Source of the DNA: Pseudomonadota bacterium
GTDB taxonomy: Bacteria; Pseudomonadota; Gammaproteobacteria; Burkholderiales; Thiobacillaceae
Reading direction: 5' to 3'
DNA length: 64,000 nt
Assembly: GCA_030653935.1 (NCBI GenBank)
Contig: JAURYL010000048.1
Span: 20,609 to 84,608 of the forward strand
Within the stretch, counting starts at the first letter, position 1. Every line of letters starts with the position of its first letter. The notes below the pieces were generated by a model. The model made no database searches, was not told where the DNA came from, and worked only from the letters and a program-made list of their open reading frames with translations. Position numbers and translations under genes: made by a program. Shown here one piece after another: positions 45,716 through 54,039 of this stretch.

Positions 45716-45735
45716 TGCAGTTTACGTTTCATAAT
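45707..45735 (+). promoter_or_regulatory. Candidate promoter of iclR
   Basis: TTTTCA (45707-45712) and CATAAT (45730-45735), 17 bases apart. The expected transcript start falls at or next to the ATG at 45743, which would make a leaderless mRNA. It overlaps the divergent promoter's -35. Confidence 0.4.
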
Positions 45736-45742
45736 GTGAAAC
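45726..45742. promoter_or_regulatory. Dyad operator, probable IclR-family binding site
   Basis: GTTTCATAATGTGAAAC: perfect 6-base arms around 5 bases, ending at the base before the iclR ATG and covering its -10. A half site TTTTCACAATG lies at 45707-45717. IclR regulators usually bind such AT-rich dyads. Confidence 0.6.
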
Positions 45743-46501
45743 ATGAACGAAGACAAAACCTCCTCCATCCAGGTCATCGACCGCATGGCCGCCCTGCTCG
45801 ACGCGCTCGCCGCGCGGGAAAATGGCGCCTCCCTGAAATATCTTGGCGCGGAGACCGGCCTGCATCCGTCCACCGCTTTCCGCATCCTCGCCTCGCTCGC
45901 TCAGCATGGCTTCGTCGCCCGTGACGAAGCGGGCCTCTATCTGCTCGGGCCGCATCTGCTGCAACTGGCGGCGAAAGTGCGGGTGGGGCTGGATGTGCGT
46001 GCCGTGGCGCGGCCGGAAATGGAATGGTTGCGCGATCAACTGGGCGAGACGGTCAACCTCACCGTGCGCCAGGGCGACGAGGTGGTTTACGTCGAGCGGG
46101 TCACCTCCAACCGCATGATGCGGGTGGAGCAGGTGATCGGCAGCCGCGCGCCGCTGCACGTCACCGCCGTCGGCAAGCTGATGCTGGGCGAGGTGGGTGC
46201 CGCCGCCACCCGCGACTACGCCAAACGCACCCGCCTGCCCGCCTACACGGTGAACACCCACCAGGAAATCAAGACGCTGCTGGAGGACATCGGTGTCAGT
46301 ACGGCGCGCGGCTATGCCCTCGACGACGAGGAAGCTGAACTGGGTGTCGGCTGCATCGGTGCCCTGGTGCGCGACGCCGGTGGCGCGGTGGTGGCCGGCC
46401 TTTCGGTGTCGGCGCCGATCGAACGCAGGAAGATGGATTGGGTGCCGCTGGTGCAGGAAGCCGCGCGACGGATTTCGATGAAGCTGGGATATTCGGGTTG
46501 A
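45743..46501 (+). CDS. IclR-family transcriptional regulator
   Basis: 252 residues. N-terminal winged helix (about 5-70, SSIQVIDRMAALLDALAARE then LHPSTAFRILASL) and C-terminal effector domain with GSRAPLHVTAVGKLML and DDEEAELGVGCIGALVRDA, the standard IclR layout. Members sense small acids such as glyoxylate or pyruvate. Divergent from the phosphoketolase-like/DUF1537/glcDEF operon with a shared 90-base control region, so it most likely regulates that operon and itself. Confidence 0.92.
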   Translation: MNEDKTSSIQVIDRMAALLDALAARENGASLKYLGAETGLHPSTAFRILASLAQHGFVARDEAGLYLLGPHLLQLAAKVRVGLDVRAVARPEMEWLRDQLGETVNLTVRQGDEVVYVERVTSNRMMRVEQVIGSRAPLHVTAVGKLMLGEVGAAATRDYAKRTRLPAYTVNTHQEIKTLLEDIGVSTARGYALDDEEAELGVGCIGALVRDAGGAVVAGLSVSAPIERRKMDWVPLVQEAARRISMKLGYSG

Positions 46502-46542
46502 GACGGCATGGCCAGATTTGTTGGAATGCCGTGCAACCGATA

Positions 46543-46611
46543 TGTAGCGCGGGCTTCCAGCCTGCTCGTTTTTTCACCTTGCCGGGAAGCAGGCTGGAAG
46601 CCTGCGCTACA
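46543..46611. repeat. Palindromic repeat, family A
   Basis: TGTAGCGCGGGCTTCCAGCC arm and its complement ending GCCTGCGCTACA, in the gap between iclR and the TPR gene. Confidence 0.8.
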
Positions 46612-46684
46612 CGGGTAGACCGGATGTCGAACAATCAACTCAGCTTTACCGCCGGCTGGGGCCGGCTTTACCGAGGAGGTCGCC

Positions 46685-47008
46685 ATGAGCACCCTGGAAA
46701 ACTTTGAAAAAATGCTCGCCGCCGGCAAGGACAATCTCCTGCTGCGTTATTCCCTGGGCAACGAGTATTTCAAGCTGGGCGACTTCGCCTCCGCGCGCGT
46801 TCATCTGGAAGCCGCGCTGGCTTTCGACCCGCGCCATTCCGCCGCCTGGAAGTTGCTGGGCAAGACTCTGGTTGAGTCCGGCGACCTGGTGGAAGCCCTG
46901 GGAACCTACCGGCGCGGCATCGCCGCCGCCGAGGAAAAGGGCGATTTGCAGGCGGTCAAGGAGATGCAGGTGTTTGCCCGCCGCATCGAGAAGCAGTTGG
47001 CCGGGTGA
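46685..47008 (+). CDS. Small TPR-repeat protein
   Basis: 107 residues with two to three tetratricopeptide repeats (LLRYSLGNEYFKLGDFASAR, AWKLLGKTLVESGDLVEAL). No signal peptide. GAGGAGG precedes the ATG. Role unknown; it lies upstream of yggX on the same strand with a 60-base gap. Confidence 0.85.
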   Translation: MSTLENFEKMLAAGKDNLLLRYSLGNEYFKLGDFASARVHLEAALAFDPRHSAAWKLLGKTLVESGDLVEALGTYRRGIAAAEEKGDLQAVKEMQVFARRIEKQLAG

Positions 47009-47068
47009 CGCTTGTTGCCGCGTTGGGCTACCATCCGCCGGATTGAATGATTTCCTCAGGAGAAAACA

Positions 47069-47335
47069 ATGGCTCGTATGGTGCAGTGCGTAAAACTTGG
47101 CCGCGAGGCCGAAGGCATGGATTTCCCGATGCTTCCCGGCGAACTGGGCAAGCGTGTGTTCGAGAACGTATCAAAAGAAGCCTGGGCTGGCTGGATCAAG
47201 CTCCAGACCATGATCATCAATGAAAACCGCCTCAACCTGGCCGATGCTCAGCATCGCAAGTACCTGATGGAACAGGCGGAAAAGTATTTCTTCGGCGAAG
47301 GCGTCGGCGCCCCCGAAGGTTTCCGCCCCCACTAA
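47069..47335 (+). CDS. yggX: Fe(2+)-trafficking protein YggX
   Basis: 88 residues, matching YggX in length and motifs: [20 protein letters not shown], with the single conserved Cys, and [20 protein letters not shown]. It protects Fe-S clusters from oxidation and aids iron transfer in the cytoplasm. AGGAG lies 7 bases before the ATG. Confidence 0.95.
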   Translation: MARMVQCVKLGREAEGMDFPMLPGELGKRVFENVSKEAWAGWIKLQTMIINENRLNLADAQHRKYLMEQAEKYFFGEGVGAPEGFRPH

Positions 47336-47397
47336 CTCGCGCCAAGGCGGGCCGCTCGTCGGCACACTGACCGCCTTCCGCCACACGCCTCAAACCT

Positions 47398-48135
47398 ATG
47401 ACTGACAAGCAGACCCATTTCGGCTTCAAGACCGTCGCGGAGGAAGAAAAAGCCGCCAAGGTCGCCGAGGTGTTCCACTCCGTGGCGCAGCGCTACGACG
47501 TGATGAACGACCTCATGTCCATGGGGCTGCACCGCCTCTGGAAGCGCTTCCTCTCCCTGCACGCGCGGGTGCGCCCCGGCGCGAAGATTCTCGACATCGC
47601 CGGCGGTACCGGCGACATCTCCCGCCTGCTGGCGAAGGACGCCGGCCCGACCGGTGAAGTGTGGCTGACCGACATCAACGGCTCCATGCTCGGCGTCGGC
47701 CGCGACCGCATGATGGATCAGGGCCTGATGCTGCCGGTGGCGCAGTGCGACGCCGAGAAACTGCCGTTCCCGAGCGATTATTTCGATCTGGTCACGGTGG
47801 CCTTCGGCCTGCGCAACATGACCCACAAGGAAGACGCCCTGGCCGAAATGCGGCGGGTGCTGAAGCCCGGTGGCAAGCTGATGGTGCTGGAGTTCTCCAA
47901 GGTCTGGAAACCGCTGGCGCCAATCTACGACACCTACTCCTTCCAGATCCTGCCGCGCCTGGGCGACCTGGTGACCAAGGACGCGGAAAGCTACCGTTAC
48001 CTGGCCGAATCCATCCGCATGCACCCGGACCAGGAAACCCTGAAAGGGATGATGGAATCGGTCGGCTTCAAGCGCGTGGATTTCTTCAATCTCACCGTCG
48101 GCGTCGTCGCGATGCACGTGGGATACAAGGTTTGA
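47398..48135 (+). CDS. ubiE: Ubiquinone/menaquinone C-methyltransferase UbiE
   Basis: 245 residues. SAM-dependent methyltransferase with UbiE signatures: [19 protein letters not shown], the SAM loop [15 protein letters not shown] and [20 protein letters not shown]. It methylates the quinone ring carbon. Together with ubiD at 27-29 kb it supports a ubiquinone-based respiratory chain. Confidence 0.96.
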   Translation: MTDKQTHFGFKTVAEEEKAAKVAEVFHSVAQRYDVMNDLMSMGLHRLWKRFLSLHARVRPGAKILDIAGGTGDISRLLAKDAGPTGEVWLTDINGSMLGVGRDRMMDQGLMLPVAQCDAEKLPFPSDYFDLVTVAFGLRNMTHKEDALAEMRRVLKPGGKLMVLEFSKVWKPLAPIYDTYSFQILPRLGDLVTKDAESYRYLAESIRMHPDQETLKGMMESVGFKRVDFFNLTVGVVAMHVGYKV

Positions 48136-48233
48136 TGCGGACGGGACGCGCGCGGTATCGCCATGATCGAGTTCAATCCGATTTCTAAGCGTGGCCATCA
48201 GGTCAACAGCATCGCGTCTGGGAGCCAACAGCA

Positions 48234-48425
48234 ATGAGAGCTATCAAATTCACATCCTGGCGGGACGGTGACTTTTTTATCGGGTTTCTCAACGATTACC
48301 CCGACTACCTGACCCAGGGCACCAGCAAGGAAGAGCTGACCGAGAACCTGAAAGACCTTCTGGTCGATCTTGAATCGGGGCAGGTGCCGTACATCCACAA
48401 AGTCGAAGAGTTATTGGTCGCCTGA
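48234..48425 (+). CDS. hicB: HicB-like antitoxin
   Basis: 63 residues. The short HicB fold is visible: FTSWRDGDFFIGFLNDYPDY then GTSKEELTENLKDLLVDLES. There is no C-terminal DNA-binding helix set, so this is the minimal form. It immediately precedes hicA with touching stop and start codons. Confidence 0.75.
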   Translation: MRAIKFTSWRDGDFFIGFLNDYPDYLTQGTSKEELTENLKDLLVDLESGQVPYIHKVEELLVA

Positions 48426-48605
48426 ATGAAAAGGCGCGATTTGATCCGGGCACTCGAGGAGATGGGCTGTGACCTTGTTCGCAATGGTGGCCGCCACGAT
48501 TGGTACACCAATCCGAATACCAAACAATCTCAACCCGTGCCGCGCCATAACGAGATCAACGAGCTTCTGGCGAAGTCGATCATCAAGAAACTGAGCAACG
48601 GCTAG
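48426..48605 (+). CDS. hicA: HicA-type mRNA interferase toxin
   Basis: 59 residues, too short for many gene callers. It begins MKRRDLIRALEEMGCDLVRN and has the catalytic His in GGRHDWY and the PVPRHNEINELLAKSIIKKL end typical of HicA. HicA cuts mRNA; HicB neutralises it. ATG 48426 follows the hicB stop directly. The order antitoxin-toxin is the reverse of classic hicAB, though known in nature. Confidence 0.85.
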   Translation: MKRRDLIRALEEMGCDLVRNGGRHDWYTNPNTKQSQPVPRHNEINELLAKSIIKKLSNG

Positions 48606-48668
48606 TCGCCCGCCGGCTCGGCTCGGTGTTTTATTGCCAACCAATACACGAATCACAGCGAAATCAAT

Positions 48669-49643
48669 ATGAACATGCAGCCGGTCAAGGAATTCCTCCT
48701 GGAGTTGCAGGAGCTCATCGTCGAACGCATGGAGCAGATCGACGGCAAGCCGTTCCGTAGCGATGCCTGGGAGCGGCCCGGCGGTGGCGGTGGCCTGACC
48801 CGCTTGATCGAGGATGGCAATTTTCTCGAACGCGGCGGCGTCAACTTCTCGCATGTGACCGGTGACAAGCTGCCGCCCTCGGCCAGCGCCCACCGCCCGG
48901 AACTGGCCGGTCGCCACTGGGAAGCGATGGGCGTGTCGCTGGTGATGCACCCGCGCAATCCCTACGTGCCCACCACCCACATGAACGTGCGCTGCTTCGT
49001 CGCGGAAAAGCCGGGCGAGGAGCCCGTGTGGTGGTTCGGCGGCGGCATGGATCTGACGCCGTACTACGGCTTCGAGGAAGACGCGGTGCACTTCCACGCC
49101 ATGTGCAAGCGCGCGCTCGACCCCTTCGATACCGATTACTACCCGCGCTACAAGCAATGGTGCGACGAGTATTTCTTTCTCAAGCACCGCAACGAACCGC
49201 GCGGCATCGGCGGCATCTTTTTCGATGATCTCTGTTCTCTCCCCTCGCCCGCGAGCGGGAGAGGGGCCGGGGGTGAGGGGAACGTCTCGGCGCCCGGCGC
49301 CGGGGCGTTCGACCAGTGCCTCAACCTGATCGAGAGCGTCGGCGACCATTTCCTGGCGGCCTATCTGCCCATCGTCGAACGTCGCGGCGACCTGCCCTAC
49401 GGCGAACGCGAACGCGAATTCCAGGCCTACCGGCGCGGCCGCTATGTCGAATTCAACCTGGTGTTCGACCGCGGCACCCTGTTCGGCCTGCAATCCGGCG
49501 GCCGCACCGAATCCATCCTGATGTCCATGCCGCCCATCGTGAAATGGCGCTACGACTGGAAGCCGGCGCCGGGCAGTCCGGAAGCGCATCTGTATAGCGA
49601 CTTCCTGCGCCCGCGCGACTGGTTGGGCGAGTTCCCGGGCTAA
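48669..49643 (+). CDS. hemF: Oxygen-dependent coproporphyrinogen III oxidase HemF
   Basis: 324 residues against about 299 for E. coli HemF. Conserved blocks: [40 protein letters not shown] and [20 protein letters not shown]. It makes protoporphyrinogen IX in aerobic haem synthesis. Extra residues 189-213 sit right after FFDDL and are partly encoded by a palindromic repeat (49236-49280: [14 protein letters not shown]). The rest is intact, and the site is a loop where homologues have about four residues. Confidence 0.95.
   Translation: MNMQPVKEFLLELQELIVERMEQIDGKPFRSDAWERPGGGGGLTRLIEDGNFLERGGVNFSHVTGDKLPPSASAHRPELAGRHWEAMGVSLVMHPRNPYVPTTHMNVRCFVAEKPGEEPVWWFGGGMDLTPYYGFEEDAVHFHAMCKRALDPFDTDYYPRYKQWCDEYFFLKHRNEPRGIGGIFFDDLCSLPSPASGRGAGGEGNVSAPGAGAFDQCLNLIESVGDHFLAAYLPIVERRGDLPYGEREREFQAYRRGRYVEFNLVFDRGTLFGLQSGGRTESILMSMPPIVKWRYDWKPAPGSPEAHLYSDFLRPRDWLGEFPG
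49236..49280. repeat. Palindromic repeat, family C (CTCTCCC...GGGAGAGG) inside hemF
   Basis: TCTCCCCTCGCCC then GCGAGCGGGAGAGGGGCCGG and GGGTGAGGGG. The same element, non-coding, lies at 53902-53942. Confidence 0.8.
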
Positions 49644-49646
49644 GCC

Positions 49647-52600
49647 ATGGCATCCGAAGTCGAACCAGCCGAGGGCGCACTGACCCAGCCGCCGCGCGTG
49701 CTGCCGCCTGATCCGATGAAGCGGAAGATTCGCCGCTTCCAGATCGGCCTGCTGATTTTCGTGCTGATCCTCGTCGGCGCGCTCATCGCCGCCTACGAAA
49801 TGATCGCCTCGCCGTTTCAGGCGATGCTGTTGGCGGGCTATGGCAAGCATCTGACCTTCCAGTTGAAACCGGGGGAGAACAGCGACCTGCACACGCCGAA
49901 GTACGGGCCCTACGACCTCCGCGCCGGTTATGTCGAGATCCCGGAGTTCACTCGCAGGTTGAAGGAGAAAGGCTTCGAGGTCACCGCGCAGGCGCGGATT
50001 TCGCCGGACATGGCGAGCATCGTCGATTTCGGCCTGTATCTGCCCTACAAGGAAAAGTCGGTTGTCGGCCTGACGCTGCTCGATTGCAGCAACAAGCCGA
50101 TGCACGAGACGCGTTACCCGCGTTATTCCTACCCCGATTTCGCCGCCGTGCCACCGCTGGTCGCCAACACCCTGCTGTTCATCGAGAACCGCGAGCTGCT
50201 CGACCCCAACCACCCGGAACGCAACCCCGCCGTGGAATGGGATCGCCTGGCCCAGGCGGTGCTGGAAAAAGCCATCCAGACCGTGGACCCGTCGCGCAAC
50301 GTGCCGGGTGGCTCCACCCTGGCCACCCAGATCGAGAAATACCGCCACTCGCCCGACGGCCTGACCATGACCGCCGCGGACAAGCTCACGCAGATGGCCT
50401 CGGCGTCGCTGCGCGCCTATCTCGACGGCGAGGACACCCGCGCCAGCCGTCGCCGCATCGTGCTCGACTACCTCAACACCGTGCCGCTGTCCGCCGCCTC
50501 CGGTTTCGGCGAGGTGAACGGCCTCGGCGAGGGGCTGGAAGGCTGGTTCGGCCTCGACTTCGCTCATGTCAACAAGGTGTTGATGCGCCCCGGTAACTCG
50601 CCGGAAGCGGCGCGTCTCTACAAGCATGTGCTGGGTTTGCTGATATCGCAGCGCAAGCCCTCGTACCACCTGCTTTCAGGGCGCAAGAATCTGAATACCT
50701 ACGCCGATTCGCATTTGCGCCTGCTCGCCGATTCGGGCGTCATCACCCCGGTATTCCGCGATCTCGCCTTGCGCGAAAAAATTGCGTTCCAGGACGTCGT
50801 CAAGAAGTCGACTAATGGCGCCTTCGCCGAGAACAAGGCGGCCAGCACCCTGCGTGTGGAACTTGCCGGCAACCTCGGTGTGCAGCGGCTGTATGACCTC
50901 GACCGCCTAGATATGAAGGCCAACGCCACCCTGCATGCCAGCACCCAGCGCACCGTCTCGGATTTCCTGCGGCGTCTCTCCGACCCGGTGGTGGTGGAAG
51001 CCGCCGGCCTCTATGGGCCTTATCTGCTGTCGCTGGACAATGATCTTTCCAAGCCCATCTACAGTTTCACGCTCTACGAAAATACCGAGGATGGCGCCCT
51101 GCTGCGGGTTCAGGCAGACAACCTGAATCAGCCTTTCGACATCAACAAGGGCGCCAAACTGGACATGGGCTCCTCGGCCAAGCTGCGCACCCTGCTCACC
51201 TATCTGCACCTGGTCACGGAATTGCACGAGCAATACGCGCAGGCCAGCCGCGCCGATCTGCTCAAGCTGAAAGTCGCCGACAAGGACCTGCTGTTGCAGT
51301 GGGTGCGTGATTATCTGCTGCGGACTCCGGATAAATCGCTCACCGCGATGCTGGAAGCGGCGATGTCGCGGCAATATTCCGCCAGCCCGGCGGAAGCCTT
51401 CTACACCGGTGGCGGTGTTCATCACTTCGGCAACTTCCACAGCGCCGACAACACCAAGGTCATGGATTTGTGGGAAGCCACCCGCAACTCCGTCAACCTG
51501 CCCTTCATTCGCCTGATGCGCGATCTGGTCCGGCATTTCATGTACCGCGACCCGAAGGGCGCGGCGCAGATCCTGGCCGACCCCGAAGACCCTCGGCGTG
51601 AGGATTACCTGAGGCAGTTCGCGGACAAGGAAGGCCGCGCCTACCTGGCGCGCTTCAACAAGAAATACAAGGGGTTGGAGCCGGCGCGGATGACTGAATC
51701 CCTGCTCAATCACCTCACCGCCAACCCCAAACGTCTGGCCGCCGTGTTCCGCTACCTGGAACCGAAAGCCGATGTGGCGACCTTCATTGAATTCCTGAAA
51801 ACACGTCTGAACAACCCCGCCAGCCTCGACGAGGGCGACTACCAGTACCTCTACGAAACCTACGGGCCGGATAAATTCAACCTCGCCGACCGCGGCTACA
51901 TTACCCAGATCCACCCCCTGGAGCTCTGGTTGGTGGCCTACCGGCGCGCCCATCCCGGCGCCGTCTGGAGCGAGATCGTCAAAGCCAGTACACAGGAACG
52001 GATCGATGTCTACGGCTGGCTGCTCAACACCAGCCGCAAGAACGCGCAGGACATCCGCATTCTGTCTCTCCTGGAGATCGAGGCCTTCCAGGAAATCCAC
52101 AAGCGCTGGCGCCGCCTCGGCTATCCCTTCGGCAGCCTGGTCCCTTCCTACGCCACCGCCATCGGCTCCTCGGCCGACCGCCCCGCCGCGCTCGCGGAAC
52201 TCATGGGCGTGATTACCAACGACGGCGCGAAATTGCCGTCAATCACGCTCACCCGCATCGAATTTGCCGAGGGCACGCCTTATCACACCATCCTCAAGCG
52301 CAAGCGGCCGGAGGCGGAGCGCATCTTTCCGGCGGAAGTGGCGCATGTGATCAAGAAGGCGCTGGCCAATGTTGTGCAGGAAGGCACCGCCCGGCGCCTG
52401 CGCGGCGCCTTTGCCCTGGACGATGGCACCACGCTGCCGATCGGCGGCAAGACCGGCACCGGCGACCATCGCCTGGAGGTCTACTCCGCCAGCGGCCAGG
52501 TGCTGGAATCCAAGGTCATGAACCGCACCGCCACCTTCGCGTTCTTCCTCGGGCCGCGCTTCTTCGGCGTGATGACCGTGTTCGTGCCGGGTGAGGCCGC

Positions 52601-53081
52601 CAAGAATTACCACTTCACCAGTGCCATCGCGGTGCAGATCATGAAAGACATGGAGCCCGCCCTGCGCGGCCTGGTGCTCGGCAACGAAAGGCCGGAACCG
52701 TCCTGGCAGGAACTGGCGCTCGGCTTCGACAGCGAAGTCGATACCCCCAGCGGCGCCCCGCCCCGCGCCGGCGCCCTGCCGCCGCCCGGGACGCCGGTGG
52801 CCAGCACGCCGTCGACCAGCGCACCGGTGGCGCAGGCCCCCGTCGCCGTCAAGCTCGGCGTGGCCCCGGCGGCGAAGCCCAAACCGCTGCTCGGCAAGCC
52901 ACCCACGAAGCCGGCGGCAAAGCCGGCGACGGCGAGCGACGAGCCACCGCCGGCGCCGCCGCCGCCGCAGATGGATAAACCCGACCCACCGCCGCCACCA
53001 CACGCGCCGCCCCCACCTCCGCACGCCAAGCCGAAGAAATCCGGATGGACCTGGCAGGACGGCGAAAACCCGCTGTTCTGA
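49647..53081 (+). CDS. Large class A penicillin-binding protein-like glycosyltransferase/transpeptidase
   Basis: 1144 residues. One membrane anchor (about 31-55), a diverged GT51 glycosyltransferase domain (about 170-330: IENRELLDP and GGSTLATQIEKY) and a transpeptidase domain with SSAK (SxxK), RNSVN (SxN) and GGKTGTG (KTG). The last ~105 residues are Pro/Ala/Lys rich with runs of five prolines. The long stretch between SxN and KTG is much larger than in PBP1a/b. Periplasmic peptidoglycan synthesis is expected. ATG lies 3 bases after hemF. Confidence 0.82.
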   Translation: MASEVEPAEGALTQPPRVLPPDPMKRKIRRFQIGLLIFVLILVGALIAAYEMIASPFQAMLLAGYGKHLTFQLKPGENSDLHTPKYGPYDLRAGYVEIPEFTRRLKEKGFEVTAQARISPDMASIVDFGLYLPYKEKSVVGLTLLDCSNKPMHETRYPRYSYPDFAAVPPLVANTLLFIENRELLDPNHPERNPAVEWDRLAQAVLEKAIQTVDPSRNVPGGSTLATQIEKYRHSPDGLTMTAADKLTQMASASLRAYLDGEDTRASRRRIVLDYLNTVPLSAASGFGEVNGLGEGLEGWFGLDFAHVNKVLMRPGNSPEAARLYKHVLGLLISQRKPSYHLLSGRKNLNTYADSHLRLLADSGVITPVFRDLALREKIAFQDVVKKSTNGAFAENKAASTLRVELAGNLGVQRLYDLDRLDMKANATLHASTQRTVSDFLRRLSDPVVVEAAGLYGPYLLSLDNDLSKPIYSFTLYENTEDGALLRVQADNLNQPFDINKGAKLDMGSSAKLRTLLTYLHLVTELHEQYAQASRADLLKLKVADKDLLLQWVRDYLLRTPDKSLTAMLEAAMSRQYSASPAEAFYTGGGVHHFGNFHSADNTKVMDLWEATRNSVNLPFIRLMRDLVRHFMYRDPKGAAQILADPEDPRREDYLRQFADKEGRAYLARFNKKYKGLEPARMTESLLNHLTANPKRLAAVFRYLEPKADVATFIEFLKTRLNNPASLDEGDYQYLYETYGPDKFNLADRGYITQIHPLELWLVAYRRAHPGAVWSEIVKASTQERIDVYGWLLNTSRKNAQDIRILSLLEIEAFQEIHKRWRRLGYPFGSLVPSYATAIGSSADRPAALAELMGVITNDGAKLPSITLTRIEFAEGTPYHTILKRKRPEAERIFPAEVAHVIKKALANVVQEGTARRLRGAFALDDGTTLPIGGKTGTGDHRLEVYSASGQVLESKVMNRTATFAFFLGPRFFGVMTVFVPGEAAKNYHFTSAIAVQIMKDMEPALRGLVLGNERPEPSWQELALGFDSEVDTPSGAPPRAGALPPPGTPVASTPSTSAPVAQAPVAVKLGVAPAAKPKPLLGKPPTKPAAKPATASDEPPPAPPPPQMDKPDPPPPPHAPPPPPHAKPKKSGWTWQDGENPLF

Positions 53082-53142
53082 ACGGCATCGCCTCTGGTGC
53101 CACGGCACACGATCTAATGTGTAGATCGATTCAATCATGACT

Positions 53143-53157
53143 ATCCATTGGATGGAT
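53143..53157. promoter_or_regulatory. Dyad upstream of rubrerythrin
   Basis: ATCCAT-TGG-ATGGAT, a perfect 6-3-6 palindrome 66 bases before the rubrerythrin start. Possible operator; no regulator can be named from sequence. Confidence 0.35.
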
Positions 53158-53223
53158 CAATCGCTTCTCCGTAGCATGGCTTCCGTGTTCAGTGCACAGC
53201 CTTCAATCCTCAGGAGAAACGAA

Positions 53224-53697
53224 ATGGAAAACATCAAGTCCCCCACCATTCAGAACCTCGAAGCCGCTTTCGCCGGCGAATCGATGGCCCACATCAAGTA
53301 CCTGTGGTTCGCCAAGCAGTGTCGCGCCGCCGGTGATGAAGTTACCGCCCGTGTGTTCGAGGAAACCGCCGCCCAGGAAGTGCAGCACGCCTTCGGCCAC
53401 GCCGAGTTGTTGTTCGCCAGCGAATCCATGACCCCGGAAAAATGTCTCAAGTACGCCATCGAAGGCGAGACCTACGAGTACACCGAGATGTATCCCAAGT
53501 TTCGTCACGAGGCGATGGAAGAGGGCAACCACGCCGCCGTCGCCGAAATGGACCAGCAAATCGCCGAGTCGAAGGAACACGCGGCACAGTTCCAGGCCGT
53601 CCTCGCCAAGGCCGCCAAGCGTTTCGCCGCGCTGGCCAAGGTCGAAGAGAAGCACGCCAATTATTACCGGGCGCAACTCGAAAAGATTGCCGCCTGA
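53224..53697 (+). CDS. Rubrerythrin-family diiron protein
   Basis: 157 residues. Four-helix diiron domain with ligand-type Glu/His motifs: NLEAAFAGESMAHIKY, EETAAQEVQHAFGHAE, and later EGETYEYTEMYPKF and AEMDQQIAESKEHAAQF. It lacks the C-terminal rubredoxin domain; a separate rubredoxin gene follows by 33 bases. Such proteins reduce hydrogen peroxide in the cytoplasm. AGGAG precedes ATG 53224. Confidence 0.9.
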   Translation: MENIKSPTIQNLEAAFAGESMAHIKYLWFAKQCRAAGDEVTARVFEETAAQEVQHAFGHAELLFASESMTPEKCLKYAIEGETYEYTEMYPKFRHEAMEEGNHAAVAEMDQQIAESKEHAAQFQAVLAKAAKRFAALAKVEEKHANYYRAQLEKIAA

Positions 53698-53730
53698 ACC
53701 TTTCAACTCATTGAACAAAAAGGAAACATC

Positions 53731-53895
53731 ATGAAAATCTACGAATGCATCGTGTGCGGTTTTATCTACGACGAAACCCAGGGCGACCCGGAGCACGGCA
53801 TTACCGCCGGCACCCGCTGGGCCGACGTACCGGCAGACTGGGCCTGCCCGGAATGCGGCGTCGCCAAGGCGGATTTCGAGATGCGCGAAATCTGA
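53731..53895 (+). CDS. Rubredoxin
   Basis: 54 residues, short for gene callers. Two CxxC pairs, CIVCGFIYDE and CPECGVAK, hold one iron in the classic rubredoxin fold. It is the expected electron carrier between the FAD reductase downstream and the rubrerythrin upstream. AAGGA lies 6 bases before the ATG. Confidence 0.95.
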   Translation: MKIYECIVCGFIYDETQGDPEHGITAGTRWADVPADWACPECGVAKADFEMREI

Positions 53896-53901
53896 TTGCC
53901 T

Positions 53902-53942
53902 TTCTCCCCTCTCCCCCCGGGAGAGGGGCCGGGGGTGAGGGA
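53902..53942. repeat. Palindromic repeat, family C
   Basis: CTCCCCTCTCCCCCCGGGAG followed by AGGGGCCGGGGGTGAGGG, the same element as inside hemF. A degenerate piece follows at about 53985-54006. Confidence 0.8.
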
Positions 53943-54006
53943 GCAACGTACGATCAAGCGCAAACACCAGATCAACCGCATTTCCCTCTCCCCAGCCCTC
54001 CCCCGC

Positions 54007-54019
54007 GGGGGGGGGGGGG
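54007..54019. repeat. Run of 13 G upstream of the rubredoxin reductase gene
   Basis: A G13 homopolymer whose end is 20 bases before ATG 54040 and 9 bases before its AGGAG (54029-54033). Long G-runs slip during replication. Confidence 0.9.
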
Positions 54020-54039
54020 AGCCAACCCAGGAGCCCCCC

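Noticed and set aside
48163..48237. Short ORF upstream of hicB
   Set aside because: About 24 codons with no ribosome site or recognisable motif; probably leader sequence of hicB.
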